Assembly: GCA_902774245.1 (NCBI GenBank)
Contig: CACYHQ010000004.1
Location: 124,001 to 188,000 of the forward strand
Reading direction: 5' to 3'
Origin: an uncultured bacterium
GTDB lineage: Bacteria; Verrucomicrobiota; Lentisphaeria; Victivallales; UBA1829
DNA: 64,000 bases
Part shown: positions 9,683 through 18,198 of the stretch, piece after piece
Layout: each line of letters starts with the position of its first letter
Position numbering within the stretch: the first letter of the stretch is position 1
Notes under the pieces: model-generated
Told to the model about the DNA's origin: nothing
Seen by the model: the letters and a program-made list of their open reading frames with translations, nothing else
Databases searched by the model: none
Translations under genes and position numbers: made by a program

Positions 9683-10855
9683 ATGTCCGATCCCACCTCC
9701 AACGCATCATCGAAATACGGCGTGCCGCGCAAATTCTCCTGGATGCCCACGCTCGACGGGTACATCCTGCGCTCGTTCCTGGTGCCGTTTTTCATCCTGC
9801 TCTTCGCCTTCACGCTGCTGTTCATCATCATGGACATGTACAACGACGTCGGCGACTTCCTCGACAACAAGGCGTCCGTCTCCGTCTCCGTCGAATACTT
9901 CATTCTGAAAATCCCCGGAAACATCCGGTTCATCCTTCCCATCACCGTCCTTCTCGCCTGCATGTATGCGCTCGCCAATCTCGGCCGCAGTCGCGAACTC
10001 ACGGCCATCCGGGCGTCCGGGATCTCGCTCAGCCGATGCGGCTTCCCGATCTTCGCGGTCGGTTTCTGCGTGATGCTGGTCAATTTCTACTTCAACGAAG
10101 AGCTTGTCCCGGAAACCACGCGCCAGGCGGAAATCCTCAGAAAAACGGTCAACAATGAACACTATGAGGAGGAAAGCAACGCCCGTCTCCAGTTCCACAG
10201 CGGCGACCGCCTCCGCAGCTGGTATTTCGGCCAGTTCGACGACGATGATTTCCAGGAGAATGTCAAGCTCAAGATATTCAAGAAGAATCCCGATAAGCCC
10301 AGACAGCGCATCCTGGTCCGCACGATCGAAGCGGAAAAGACGCGTTTCGTCCCGGGTGTCGGCTGGGAATTCTACAAGCCGGAAATCCACGAGTATTCCT
10401 CCGACGGCCTCCCCGGCGACACTTCGTTCGCAGACGCCGATCCGCTGGTCTTTTCCGAGGAGGAGATCCCGGACAAACCGTCCGTGATCGTCAAGTCCGT
10501 CATCGAACCGGAAGCGCTCTCCTCGCTTGAGATTTTCTTCATCCTGCGCGACAATCCGAGCATGGCGGAGAATCTCCGCCGCATCTACCGGACCATTTTC
10601 TACAACCGTCTGGCGTTCCCGTGGGCGTGTTTCCTCTGCGCCTTCTTCGCGTTCCCGCTTGCCACGAAGAACGAACGCTCCGGCATCTTCACGGCCATCG
10701 CCTCAGCCGTCGGCATCGCCGTGCTCTATCAGGTGCTCAACGAAATCTTCATGGTCGCCGGGAAGAGCGGCTATTTGCCGCCGATCCTCGCCGGTCTTAC
10801 CCCGACCGTCGTCTTCGGCGCATACGGCATCTATCTGCTGAAAAAAGCCGGCTGA
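9683..10855 (+). CDS. LptF/LptG-family lipopolysaccharide export permease
   Basis: The 390-aa protein has the layout of the YjgP/YjgQ family: two membrane helices near the N-terminus (FLVPFFILLFAFTLLFIIM; FILPITVLLACMYALANLG), a third after SRELTAIRASGISLSR, a large hydrophilic periplasmic domain (about residues 150-290), and three C-terminal helices. In the Lpt bridge two such permeases pair with the LptB ATPase to lift LPS out of the inner membrane. The RELTAIRASG coupling-helix motif supports this. Only one paralogue is present, so F versus G is not assigned. Confidence 0.88.
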   Translation: MSDPTSNASSKYGVPRKFSWMPTLDGYILRSFLVPFFILLFAFTLLFIIMDMYNDVGDFLDNKASVSVSVEYFILKIPGNIRFILPITVLLACMYALANLGRSRELTAIRASGISLSRCGFPIFAVGFCVMLVNFYFNEELVPETTRQAEILRKTVNNEHYEEESNARLQFHSGDRLRSWYFGQFDDDDFQENVKLKIFKKNPDKPRQRILVRTIEAEKTRFVPGVGWEFYKPEIHEYSSDGLPGDTSFADADPLVFSEEEIPDKPSVIVKSVIEPEALSSLEIFFILRDNPSMAENLRRIYRTIFYNRLAFPWACFLCAFFAFPLATKNERSGIFTAIASAVGIAVLYQVLNEIFMVAGKSGYLPPILAGLTPTVVFGAYGIYLLKKAG

Positions 10856-10874
10856 GCCCTCTCCGGCACATCTT

Positions 10875-10932
10875 CAAAAAAACAATCCGGCCGCGCACTG
10901 CCTCAGATGCAATGCACGGCCTTCTTTTTTTT
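10875..10932. terminator. Bidirectional intrinsic terminator
   Basis: GGCCG (10889-10893) pairs with CGGCC (10917-10921), extended inward by GCA/TGC. It is followed by TTCTTTTTTTT on the plus strand, while the reverse strand runs into GTTTTTTTG. It serves the convergent permease and PHP genes. Confidence 0.85.
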
Positions 10933-10946
10933 GCCGGGAATCAGGA

Positions 10947-11651
10947 TCAGCAGCAGCCAATAAGATGCGGAAAACAGCTGCGGATTTTACGGTCGAGGAC
11001 GAGCCGCGCGTAATGCGCCGTATCGGTGAGGCGTTCGTCCAGCAGCACGCCCGTTTCCGCGAAACCGTTCACCACGTCGTGATTGTCCGAGCCCGCCGTC
11101 CACGGCAGACCGTAGCTGTCCGCGTACCATTTCGCGCGGCGGTTCTCCTCGTCCTTGCGATGGCCGTTCAGGATCTCCACGGCGTCGACCCGGTCCGGGA
11201 GCAGGCGGATCATCGGGATGTAGTAATCCTGCCGGAACGGATGCGCATGGACGATCGTGCCGCCTTCGGAACGGATATACTTCAGGTAATCGACAAGTGG
11301 AAGGCGGTCGATGAACGGATGATCCGCAAGCCAGTTTTCGTCCAGCCCGTAGGTCAGGAAATCGTTCCCTTCGGAGGAATCCTCCCACGCGAAAAACACC
11401 TGCATGCCGACCTGATCGCCGTATTCCTTCGCCGCACGGTAGCCCGCAGTAAAGAGCTCGACGCGGTCCCGCCACGGCAGATCGCGCGGCACGGTGCTGT
11501 TCCCGTTGAAGAAATGGTCCGTGATGATGATGCCGTCGTAGCCGCGCACGTGGTAGGCCTCGGCGACCTCGCGGCCGGAGGATTTGGCGCATTTGCTCCC
11601 CTCCGAGGTGTGGACGTGCGTATCGTAACGGTAAAGTCTCGGTTCGCTCAT
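10947..11651 (-). CDS. PHP-domain phosphoesterase
   Basis: The 234-residue protein has the metal-binding motifs of a PHP domain: DTHVHTSEG near the N-terminus, IIITDHF, IVHAHPF in the middle and GSDNHD near the end. PHP enzymes hydrolyse phosphoesters with two or three metals; histidinol-phosphatase-like and nucleotide substrates are known, and this one cannot be specified. The start at 11651 follows a GGAGA ribosome-binding site; the longer upstream frame is inside the kinase-like gene. It ends with two cysteines (IGCC). It lies 20 bp after the kinase-like gene and is probably co-transcribed with it. Confidence 0.85.
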   Translation of the reverse strand: MSEPRLYRYDTHVHTSEGSKCAKSSGREVAEAYHVRGYDGIIITDHFFNGNSTVPRDLPWRDRVELFTAGYRAAKEYGDQVGMQVFFAWEDSSEGNDFLTYGLDENWLADHPFIDRLPLVDYLKYIRSEGGTIVHAHPFRQDYYIPMIRLLPDRVDAVEILNGHRKDEENRRAKWYADSYGLPWTAGSDNHDVVNGFAETGVLLDERLTDTAHYARLVLDRKIRSCFPHLIGCC

Positions 11652-11671
11652 TTTGAACTTGTCTCCTTTTT

Positions 11672-12292
11672 TTATGACAGCAGCCGGGGCAGGAACTCCG
11701 CGACCGCGCCGAACAGCAGCGGGATCGTGAAATTGTCGTCCAGGTGGATTTGCTCGTTGAAGAATTCGGCGATGCAGGACACGGCCACGCCGGACAGCCA
11801 GATCGCAAGCGTCGCGCCCGGCAGGCCGCCGACAAAACAGAATCCCGCCGCGATGATCCAGCCGCTCAGCAGGAACGCCAGCGAACCTTCCAGCGACTTG
11901 CCGTTGAAGAAACGGTGACGCCCCCATTTCCGCCCGATCAGCGCCGCGGACGTGTCGCTCAGGATCAGGATCGCGAACGCGCACGACGCCACGCGGTGGG
12001 AGAAACACAGCGCGGTCAGGCAGGCCGATGCGTACATCGGCGGCGCTCCGCTGAACCGGAATTGCCCCGGCTTGCTCTCGCGGGCCATCTTGCCGAACAG
12101 TTTCTTGTAGAGCGGCGTCACGTACGGAACCTGCCGGAACACGGCGATCTCGATCAGGACGTTCAGCACGGCGAATGTGCCGAACATGATCACGTTGAAC
12201 AGCCGCGGGAGGTAAAAAAGAGAGAACGGCATCCAGAGCGAGCTCAGATGCACCATTTTCCGAAGGACTTCCTGTCTGTAAGGGATTGCCAT
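11672..12292 (-). CDS. Membrane CTP-dependent lipid kinase-like protein (dolichol/diacylglycerol kinase family)
   Basis: The 206-aa protein has several membrane helices. It carries the KMVHL motif near the N-terminus and the segment SDTSAALIGRKWG...KSLEGS that marks the Sec59/Dgk1/VTE5 family and the related phosphatidate cytidylyltransferases. It would transfer phosphate from CTP to a membrane lipid or prenol, or a nucleotide to phosphatidate; the two are hard to separate by eye. I chose Met at 12292 (MAIPYRQEVLRKMVHL) because AGGAAAAAG is upstream and the longer start at 12343 runs into a tRNA fragment. It is the first gene of a pair with the PHP gene. Confidence 0.75.
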   Translation of the reverse strand: MAIPYRQEVLRKMVHLSSLWMPFSLFYLPRLFNVIMFGTFAVLNVLIEIAVFRQVPYVTPLYKKLFGKMARESKPGQFRFSGAPPMYASACLTALCFSHRVASCAFAILILSDTSAALIGRKWGRHRFFNGKSLEGSLAFLLSGWIIAAGFCFVGGLPGATLAIWLSGVAVSCIAEFFNEQIHLDDNFTIPLLFGAVAEFLPRLLS

Positions 12293-12345
12293 CGCTGTTC
12301 TTTTTCCTGTGTTTATCTCATTCCCTGCTCTGCTGTTCGGCATAA

Positions 12346-12387
12346 TGGCGGCGGCGGGAGTCGAACCCGCGACCCGCTCTTTGGGAG
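12346..12387 (-). other. tRNA 3' half, probable integration (att) scar
   Basis: Reading the reverse strand, the segment contains an anticodon-loop start CTCCCAA (anticodon CCC if intact), AGAGC (3' half of the anticodon stem), a 5-nt variable region, a perfect T-arm (GCGGG, loop, CCCGC) and an acceptor 3' strand CGCCGCC plus discriminator A. The 5' half is missing: the preceding bases cannot pair with AGAGC. A break at the anticodon loop is typical of tyrosine-recombinase integration into tRNA genes. No CCA is encoded. Confidence 0.6.
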
Positions 12388-12461
12388 TATTCGTCCTGTA
12401 TCGACGCTATATATTGCTTTTCAGTTGATTGCACCCGCAGAAAATGCTTCTTGGTTGACGA

Positions 12462-12905
12462 TTGCCTGTTTTTTTTGACGGTTACGCTGTTTTAGAGACA
12501 ACAACGGCAAGTATCGTAAAAAAGCCGTCCGATGGAAAAATATACTTCCATTCGGCTGAAAGTCAAGCTCGTCTCTTTGAAATCTTATGTCGTATTGGCA
12601 GCCGCTATCTCCCGCCGGATTATTTTCCGCATGCTGCTCATGTCAGCCTGAACGGAACAATCTATGTTTCTCCGGGAGCCCTGCTCAGAGATGCAGAAGA
12701 AACGTCCGGATATGACGCTTCGTCTCAGTGTCGGGTCCCCTACGTTTATATTGAGGTTGTTAGCGCTCTTTATTATAGCGCAGGAGCCGACATTTTCAAT
12801 CACAACCCATATTTTAACCGGACAGCAGTGCCGGACAGCAGTGAAAAGAGCTTGAGAAAAAGAGGAAAAGTGAACGTGTTTTATCCTCAAACGGAAAAGA
12901 GCTGA
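12462..12905 (+). CDS. Uncertain hypothetical ORF or remnant
   Basis: The frame is 147 codons with a TTG start and no ribosome-binding site, in AT-richer DNA between the tRNA fragment and the AIDA gene. The translation (for example YLPPDYFPHAAHVSLNGTIY) matches no family I know. An overlapping reverse frame (12585-12890) is no better. A 13-bp tandem duplication near the 3' end would shift any frame, so this may be a decayed gene. Otherwise the 12388-12920 stretch holds nothing recognisable. Confidence 0.2.
   Translation: MPVFFDGYAVLETTTASIVKKPSDGKIYFHSAESQARLFEILCRIGSRYLPPDYFPHAAHVSLNGTIYVSPGALLRDAEETSGYDASSQCRVPYVYIEVVSALYYSAGADIFNHNPYFNRTAVPDSSEKSLRKRGKVNVFYPQTEKS
12818..12843. repeat. 13-bp tandem duplication
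   Basis: CCGGACAGCAGTG occurs twice in direct succession. Thirteen is not a multiple of three, so the duplication shifts the overlapping frame. Confidence 0.85.
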
Positions 12906-12921
12906 TTTTGCTATAGTTGGC

Positions 12922-12964
12922 CCCCCACAAAAAACGCCGCAACAGATTGCTCTGCCACGGCGTT
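12922..12964 (-). terminator. Intrinsic terminator of the AIDA/RTX gene
   Basis: On the reverse strand AACGCCG and CGGCGTT form a stem around an 18-nt loop, followed by TTTTTTG. It lies 22 bp after the stop at 12986. Confidence 0.85.
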
Positions 12965-12985
12965 AAGTTCAAACTATGCCTATTA

Positions 12986-15900
12986 TCACAAACTGGCAAG
13001 GATTCCTTTCCCTTCCTCCTCAAAGATGCGCGCCGAGGTAGCATCAAAGAACGCACCCATGCCGGACAACAAGGCAAACTGGTCGGAGCCGTCATCGCCG
13101 AACTGGAGCGTGATTTTATCTGCTGTTATGCCGGAGACCCGGACGCTGTTTTCGCCGTCGGCGTAGGTCAGCGTTTCAGTATTCCAGTTGTCCTCGCTAC
13201 CAGACGCGAACCACAGCGTGACCTTGCCACCAGCGAGTTGTTCGACCGTGTCGGTTCCCCAGTTGTCGCAGAACGTGAACACATCGTCTCCTCCGCCTCC
13301 ATGCATACGGTCATTCCCAATGCCGCCCGCGATTACATCATTGCCGGACGCGCCGACAATACGGTCGTTGCCCGCATCGCCGAACAGGAAGTTGTCGCAC
13401 TTGTTCGCCCAAATGGTATCGTCACCGTTACCGCCGCGAATCGTGAGGCCGTCGCCCGTGTATTCAAAGCGCTGGCTGGTCATGTCCACGATGTCGTCGC
13501 CCGCACCGGCACGGATTTCGTTGATCCGGGCGATACGCGACTGTTGTTCAGAAACAGATCCCGGCAACGCCGTATAGATGTCGTCCACAAAGAGCGCGTC
13601 GCCGTTCGCGTCGTCGGTCATGAGCAGGGTATTGGCATCGTCCGAGCCCTCGAAAACATCCGTGAGCTTGTTCTTGCCGACAAGCATAACGTTTTCCTTT
13701 GTGCCGCCCCATAGATCATCGGCGGAGCCGACATGCTGCGCCGCATAGCTTTTTTTCCATGTGCCGACGGCATTCATGAAGAACACGTCGGAATTGCCGT
13801 CCGCATTGGATCTGACGAGTTTCGGATCATCGGTCACCTCTCCTGCGACGACAGGTTCAATTATAGTCCATTCTTCGCCGTCATCGGCTTTGACGCGCAC
13901 CTGATAGTTGCCCTCAGGCAGTTGGAAGGAATCCAGCGCGTTGGTATCGGCATTGAGCTGGACGACATGCTCGAAATCGTCCGTGGAGTATTCCACAATG
14001 TACTGCGTGGCTCCCGTAATCTCTTCCCATGTCTGCGTCTGCGGAATGACGTCACCGTTCATGCAGGTGATTGTCAAGGAAGCGGCGGAAATACCGCCTT
14101 CGTCGTTTTGCGAAGCGACCTTCACCGTCAGGACGTTTTCCCCGACCTTCAGCGACGCCGTGTTGACCGTGCAGGTGAAATCGCGGGAATAGCCGGGCGA
14201 GATATAAGCGATGCCGCAGGCCCCGATGATGACGTCTCCGCAATAGACATACGCCATAGTCTCCTCCGACATTTCCTTTCCGTCGTTGGAAACCGTGAAA
14301 GTCAGCGTGACGTCTTCCTTCCATTCGACGGGGTCTTTTCCGGCCGACAGATTATCGATCGTCAAATCGGGCGAAGCGACCGGAATATAACCGTTAATTC
14401 CCCCATAGAGACGCAATGCGTCCATTTCTTCCACGGTATACCACCGGGTGGTTTCATCCCCCCATCCGAAATCCAGATGGAACATATTTCTGGAGCTGTC
14501 GTATCCGTCTGCGACAATGGCATGACTCTGGCTTCGGACCGAAACTCCGGTCGGCCTGCCGTGAAGAAGTTCGTACGCCAGAACATCATAGTACGACATA
14601 CCGGACTCATGTTGTTCCGCCGCTTCGTCTTTTTCGAAGCCCGCCCGGATAAACAGGTCTCCGTTCCAGGCCGTTGATGTTTCTTTCGAAGTATAATCGG
14701 CCTGCTGAACCACTCCGGCGGCGAAACACAACGCGGCAATGCAGTTTTCGTCCAGGATATTGAAATTCTGCAGCAGCTTGTTTGTCTCCGCAAACGAAAG
14801 ATGACCGCTTTCCGGGTTATCGGAGCTTTCGATCATGATGTAGCGATTGCTCTGGTAGGCATCCGAGTCCGCCAGGGACAAGGTGAAATCGAGCAGGCCG
14901 TTCTGTATCCAGTAATAGATGATCTGCGATGCGGCGGTATTGGTGCAGCCGACCACGCACCGTTCCCCTGTTACCGGATAGATCGGGCAATATTTGTTGT
15001 AAGGATCCTCCTGATCCCATCCTGCGCTGAGCGAAAGCAGAGCCTTGCTCTCCGCGTATTTCAGGATGGCAGGGCTGCCGTCGACGGAACCGGACCAGGA
15101 GAAACCCATGATGTGGTCCAGCATGTGCGACGCCACCGTTATAATCTGTTCGTCGGAATACCCGGAATCCAGCAGGACAAAGGCGTTGTCGTCCCTGACC
15201 TGATCGTTCCCGTCGCATGTCTCGGCAATGCCGAAGAAATCGCCGTATTCGTCGAACGCGGAGCTTACGCCGAAATATAGCGTGGAGAATTCGATGCCAT
15301 CGGGGCGCTCGAGCGTGAACGCGATATTGTACTTTCCGTATCGCTCCGAAAGGGCGGAAACGACGGCCGCCCGCTGTTCGTCCGAAAACGCCGGATCGGC
15401 CACGGAGAGGTCGAACGACAATTCAAGGTCCGGATTGCTGTACCGGGCCAGATTCTCCCCGTCGAAGTCCAGATAAACATACTGCGTCGGCTGTGTTGCG
15501 TTCACGCTCAGGATCAGATCGCCGTCGTTCAAGTTCAGCGTATATTCCTTGTTGCCGACCACCACGGACCGGTCCAGCGAAAGCGAACCGAAATCCGCGA
15601 CGGAATTGTACACCGAAATCGTCTTCGTTTCGAATCCCCGCGCCCCTTCCGCAAGCTTGTAGTCGCCGTAATCCTGCGAATTCGAGACCGGGAGCGTGAA
15701 AGAAGGACAATCCGGCGTTTCGGCGAGACCGGCCAGATTGACCAGTGCGCTTTCATTTCCGGGCGAGATCACCGAAAGATCGAGTTGCAGCTCGGCGCCG
15801 GGATCGAACGTGATGCCCTGGCAATCGACATGTCCCGTGACGATGCCGCCGCTGGAGATTACGGCGGACTGGATCGTTCCGCCAGCTCCGAGTTCCAGCC

Positions 15901-17542
15901 TGCCTCCGGCATAAACCGTGATACCGGTCGCCGTGCCGTTGGAGGCAACAAACATAATCCCGCCTTCGTTGACCGTGGCGTCGTTTGCGGAACCGTCGGA
16001 CCCGACCTCCAGGCTGCCTCCGGTATTGATCGCGACTCCGGTCGCTTTCCCGCCGTCTCCGACAATCGCGCTGCCGCCGGAATTGACCGTAGCGCCGCTT
16101 GCCGAACCGCCGGACCCGACCTCCAGGCTGCCTCCGGCATGGATCGCGATTCCGTCCGCTTTCCCGCGGTCCGCGACAATCATGCTGCCCCCTTCGTTGA
16201 CAGTGGTGCTGTCCGCCAGACCGTCGTCGGAGACCGTAAACTTGCCTCCTTCGTTGACAGTGGTGTGATCCGCCTGACCGCCGCGGACGTAGAGTCCGCC
16301 GTTAAAGTCCAGAGTAGCACTCGTTGCGGTCGTACTCGAGTGGACCGTGGCATAGCGTCCGTAGTTCAGCACAAGTCCGCTGAGCGTATTGGAGAGGAAC
16401 GTAACGGTTGCGCCGCCGTCGACTTCGACATATCCGCCGTTTTCCAGAATCCCGGTTGCCGTGCCGCCCGCGGAGACATACATGGATCCCCCGCAATTGA
16501 CAGTGGCGCCGTTCGCCATGCCGCCTTCGGACACCTCGAACTCGCCGCCGTTGACCGTGGTGCTGTCCGCCGTGCCCCCGCTGTAGACGCGGAGACTGCC
16601 GTATTCGTTGACCGTGGTGCTGTTCACAATCCCCCCGCTGTGGACGCGGAGACTGCCGTATTCGTTGACCGTGGCGCTGTTCGCCGTCGTGCCGGAATGA
16701 ACGGTGGCGGATGCTTCGGAAAGGACCAGTCCGCTGAAACAGTTCGAGACAAAAGAAACAGTCTCATCATCCTCGAAATCCACATACCCGCCATTTTCCA
16801 CGATCCCGGTCGCCACGCCTCCATAATAAACATAAAGTTCGCCGCCGGAGGCAAGCATGATATTGGTTGCCGTGCCGCCTCCGGAGACTTGGAACTCGCC
16901 TCCGTTGACCGTGATGCTGTCCGCCGTCCCGCCGTCCTCAATAATCATGCCGCCGCCGTTGACCGTGGCGCTGTTCGCCGTGCCGCCGGAAGAAACAGCA
17001 AAAGTCCCGCCTTCGTTGACCGTGGCGCTGTTTGCCGTGCCGCCGTCCCGGACATACAGATTGCCGTAGTAGTTGACCGTGGTGCTGTCCGCCGTCCCGC
17101 CGTTCATCACGTACATTTCGAAGTTGTCGTCAAGCGTTTTGCCGTCCATGACGGAGGCGCTGGACAGCAGCTTGTTTCCCGAGCCGAAATAGACGCCGGA
17201 ATACTCACTGGCGAATGTCACATATCCTCCTTCATAGACATTGACATATCCTTCGCAGGGCGTCCACACGATATTCGTCGCCGTACCCCCGCTGTAGACA
17301 AGCAGGCAACCGCCGCCGGTCATGATGGTGCCGTCCGCCGTCCCGCCGTCCCGGATATGCATGCTGCCGTCGGCGTTGACCGTGACGCTGTTCACCGTGC
17401 CGCCGAGGACGGATATGATACCGTCGACATCGATCGTGGCACTGTTCACAATGCCGCCGGAAGAGACGTACAGGAATTGACAGTGGCGTCGATCGCCGTC
17501 GTACCGGAGTGAACGGTCGCGGAAGCCTTGGAAAGAACGCAT
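12986..17542 (-). CDS. AIDA-repeat / C10-peptidase / RTX surface protein (main part)
   Basis: The 1518-codon frame continues the gene that starts at 17880. Residues 20-600 are about twenty copies of an AIDA-like repeat (GGTADSTTVNEGG, LYVYSGG). Near 685-830 comes a metallopeptidase-like region (YVYLDFDGE...) whose zinc site reads H806-MLD-H810-IMGF, so the catalytic Glu of HExxHxxG is Met. Then follows a streptopain-like C10 cysteine-peptidase domain with Cys866 (GCTNTAASQ) and His1007 (SHAIVADGYD). A CARDB-type and an Fn3-like beta domain follow, then RTX nonapeptides (GGNGDDTI, GDAGNDRI, GGGGDDVF; about 1370-1420). RTX ends suggest type I secretion. The first ~25 codons of this frame are out-of-phase junk. 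Confidence 0.85.
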   Translation of the reverse strand: MRSFQGFRDRSLRYDGDRRHCQFLYVSSGGIVNSATIDVDGIISVLGGTVNSVTVNADGSMHIRDGGTADGTIMTGGGCLLVYSGGTATNIVWTPCEGYVNVYEGGYVTFASEYSGVYFGSGNKLLSSASVMDGKTLDDNFEMYVMNGGTADSTTVNYYGNLYVRDGGTANSATVNEGGTFAVSSGGTANSATVNGGGMIIEDGGTADSITVNGGEFQVSGGGTATNIMLASGGELYVYYGGVATGIVENGGYVDFEDDETVSFVSNCFSGLVLSEASATVHSGTTANSATVNEYGSLRVHSGGIVNSTTVNEYGSLRVYSGGTADSTTVNGGEFEVSEGGMANGATVNCGGSMYVSAGGTATGILENGGYVEVDGGATVTFLSNTLSGLVLNYGRYATVHSSTTATSATLDFNGGLYVRGGQADHTTVNEGGKFTVSDDGLADSTTVNEGGSMIVADRGKADGIAIHAGGSLEVGSGGSASGATVNSGGSAIVGDGGKATGVAINTGGSLEVGSDGSANDATVNEGGIMFVASNGTATGITVYAGGRLELGAGGTIQSAVISSGGIVTGHVDCQGITFDPGAELQLDLSVISPGNESALVNLAGLAETPDCPSFTLPVSNSQDYGDYKLAEGARGFETKTISVYNSVADFGSLSLDRSVVVGNKEYTLNLNDGDLILSVNATQPTQYVYLDFDGENLARYSNPDLELSFDLSVADPAFSDEQRAAVVSALSERYGKYNIAFTLERPDGIEFSTLYFGVSSAFDEYGDFFGIAETCDGNDQVRDDNAFVLLDSGYSDEQIITVASHMLDHIMGFSWSGSVDGSPAILKYAESKALLSLSAGWDQEDPYNKYCPIYPVTGERCVVGCTNTAASQIIYYWIQNGLLDFTLSLADSDAYQSNRYIMIESSDNPESGHLSFAETNKLLQNFNILDENCIAALCFAAGVVQQADYTSKETSTAWNGDLFIRAGFEKDEAAEQHESGMSYYDVLAYELLHGRPTGVSVRSQSHAIVADGYDSSRNMFHLDFGWGDETTRWYTVEEMDALRLYGGINGYIPVASPDLTIDNLSAGKDPVEWKEDVTLTFTVSNDGKEMSEETMAYVYCGDVIIGACGIAYISPGYSRDFTCTVNTASLKVGENVLTVKVASQNDEGGISAASLTITCMNGDVIPQTQTWEEITGATQYIVEYSTDDFEHVVQLNADTNALDSFQLPEGNYQVRVKADDGEEWTIIEPVVAGEVTDDPKLVRSNADGNSDVFFMNAVGTWKKSYAAQHVGSADDLWGGTKENVMLVGKNKLTDVFEGSDDANTLLMTDDANGDALFVDDIYTALPGSVSEQQSRIARINEIRAGAGDDIVDMTSQRFEYTGDGLTIRGGNGDDTIWANKCDNFLFGDAGNDRIVGASGNDVIAGGIGNDRMHGGGGDDVFTFCDNWGTDTVEQLAGGKVTLWFASGSEDNWNTETLTYADGENSVRVSGITADKITLQFGDDGSDQFALLSGMGAFFDATSARIFEEEGKGILASL

Positions 17543-17880
17543 CCGCTGAATGCATGTTCGACAAAGGAGACTGTCGCGCCGTTCGTGACGTACACATATC
17601 CCCCGTCTTCCACGATTGCCGTGGCCGTGCCGCCGGAATAGATGCGGAGATAACCGCCTTCGTTGACCGTGGCGCTGTCCGCCGTACCGCCGGAGGAAAT
17701 GTACATGTTGCCGCCTGAGTTGAGCGTCGTGCAGTCCGCGATGCCGCCGGAGGAGACATAAAGACGACCGCCGGAATTGACCGTGGTGCTATTCGCGATG
17801 CCGCCGTCGAGCACGGTCATGGAATCGTTTTCAAGAATGATGCCGCTTTCGACTTCTCCGCTGGATATGATGTACGCCAT
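17446..17880 (-). CDS. Frameshifted N-terminal part of the AIDA/RTX protein
   Basis: The 144-codon frame has the true start of the large protein: ATG at 17880 behind a strong AGGAGGAGAG site, and a clear promoter 50 bp further up. It begins MAYIISSGEVESGIILENDS, with no signal peptide, and runs through AIDA repeats (MYISSGGTADSATVNEGG). Near 17470-17480 it reads ATVNSCTSLPAAL and stops, whereas the other frame resumes LYVSSGGIVNSAT exactly where the repeat should. About 10 nt (GGCGGCAG-like) appear to be missing, giving a frameshift. It may be a real mutation, slippage in repeats, or an assembly error. Confidence 0.8.
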   Translation of the reverse strand: MAYIISSGEVESGIILENDSMTVLDGGIANSTTVNSGGRLYVSSGGIADCTTLNSGGNMYISSGGTADSATVNEGGYLRIYSGGTATAIVEDGGYVYVTNGATVSFVEHAFSGCVLSKASATVHSGTTAIDATVNSCTSLPAAL

Positions 17881-17929
17881 TTTCTCTCCTCCTCATGCGA
17901 TTGTTGCCGCCTGTTACGCGCATCAACTA

Positions 17930-17958
17930 AATATATAGTACTTCTGTGTATTTTACAA
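17930..17958 (-). promoter_or_regulatory. Promoter of the AIDA/RTX gene
   Basis: On the reverse strand there is TTGTAA, a 17-bp spacer, then TATATT. The gap 17881-18198 otherwise holds the RBS of this gene and the promoter of the divergent acetyltransferase gene. Confidence 0.75.
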
Positions 17959-18125
17959 GTGCTTGAAAAATAAAAAAACAACAATCGGAAACTTTTGATG
18001 TCATCAGGTCAAAGCCTCCATACGCCGCCATACAGCGTCAGTCCCCCCGTGAAAAACGAATCTGGCCGGTTTGAACTGTCGTCGATCACGTTATTCATTA
18101 CGTGTCGAAATCTTCGGCAAGAGGC

Positions 18126-18153
18126 TTGAAATGCCGTTGAAAAATGCTATAGT
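18126..18153 (+). promoter_or_regulatory. Promoter of the acetyltransferase gene
   Basis: TTGAAA, 16 bp, TATAGT, with TGC directly before the -10 box. The start codon is 45 bp downstream. Confidence 0.7.
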
Positions 18154-18198
18154 ATCTCATCTCGCGATCAGAAAAACACATCGGAACAGAGGACGAAT

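Noticed and set aside
12346-12700. tmRNA gene
   Set aside because: The T-arm and acceptor could fit, but no matching 5' end or tag-peptide frame was found, and an anticodon stem 3' half is present.
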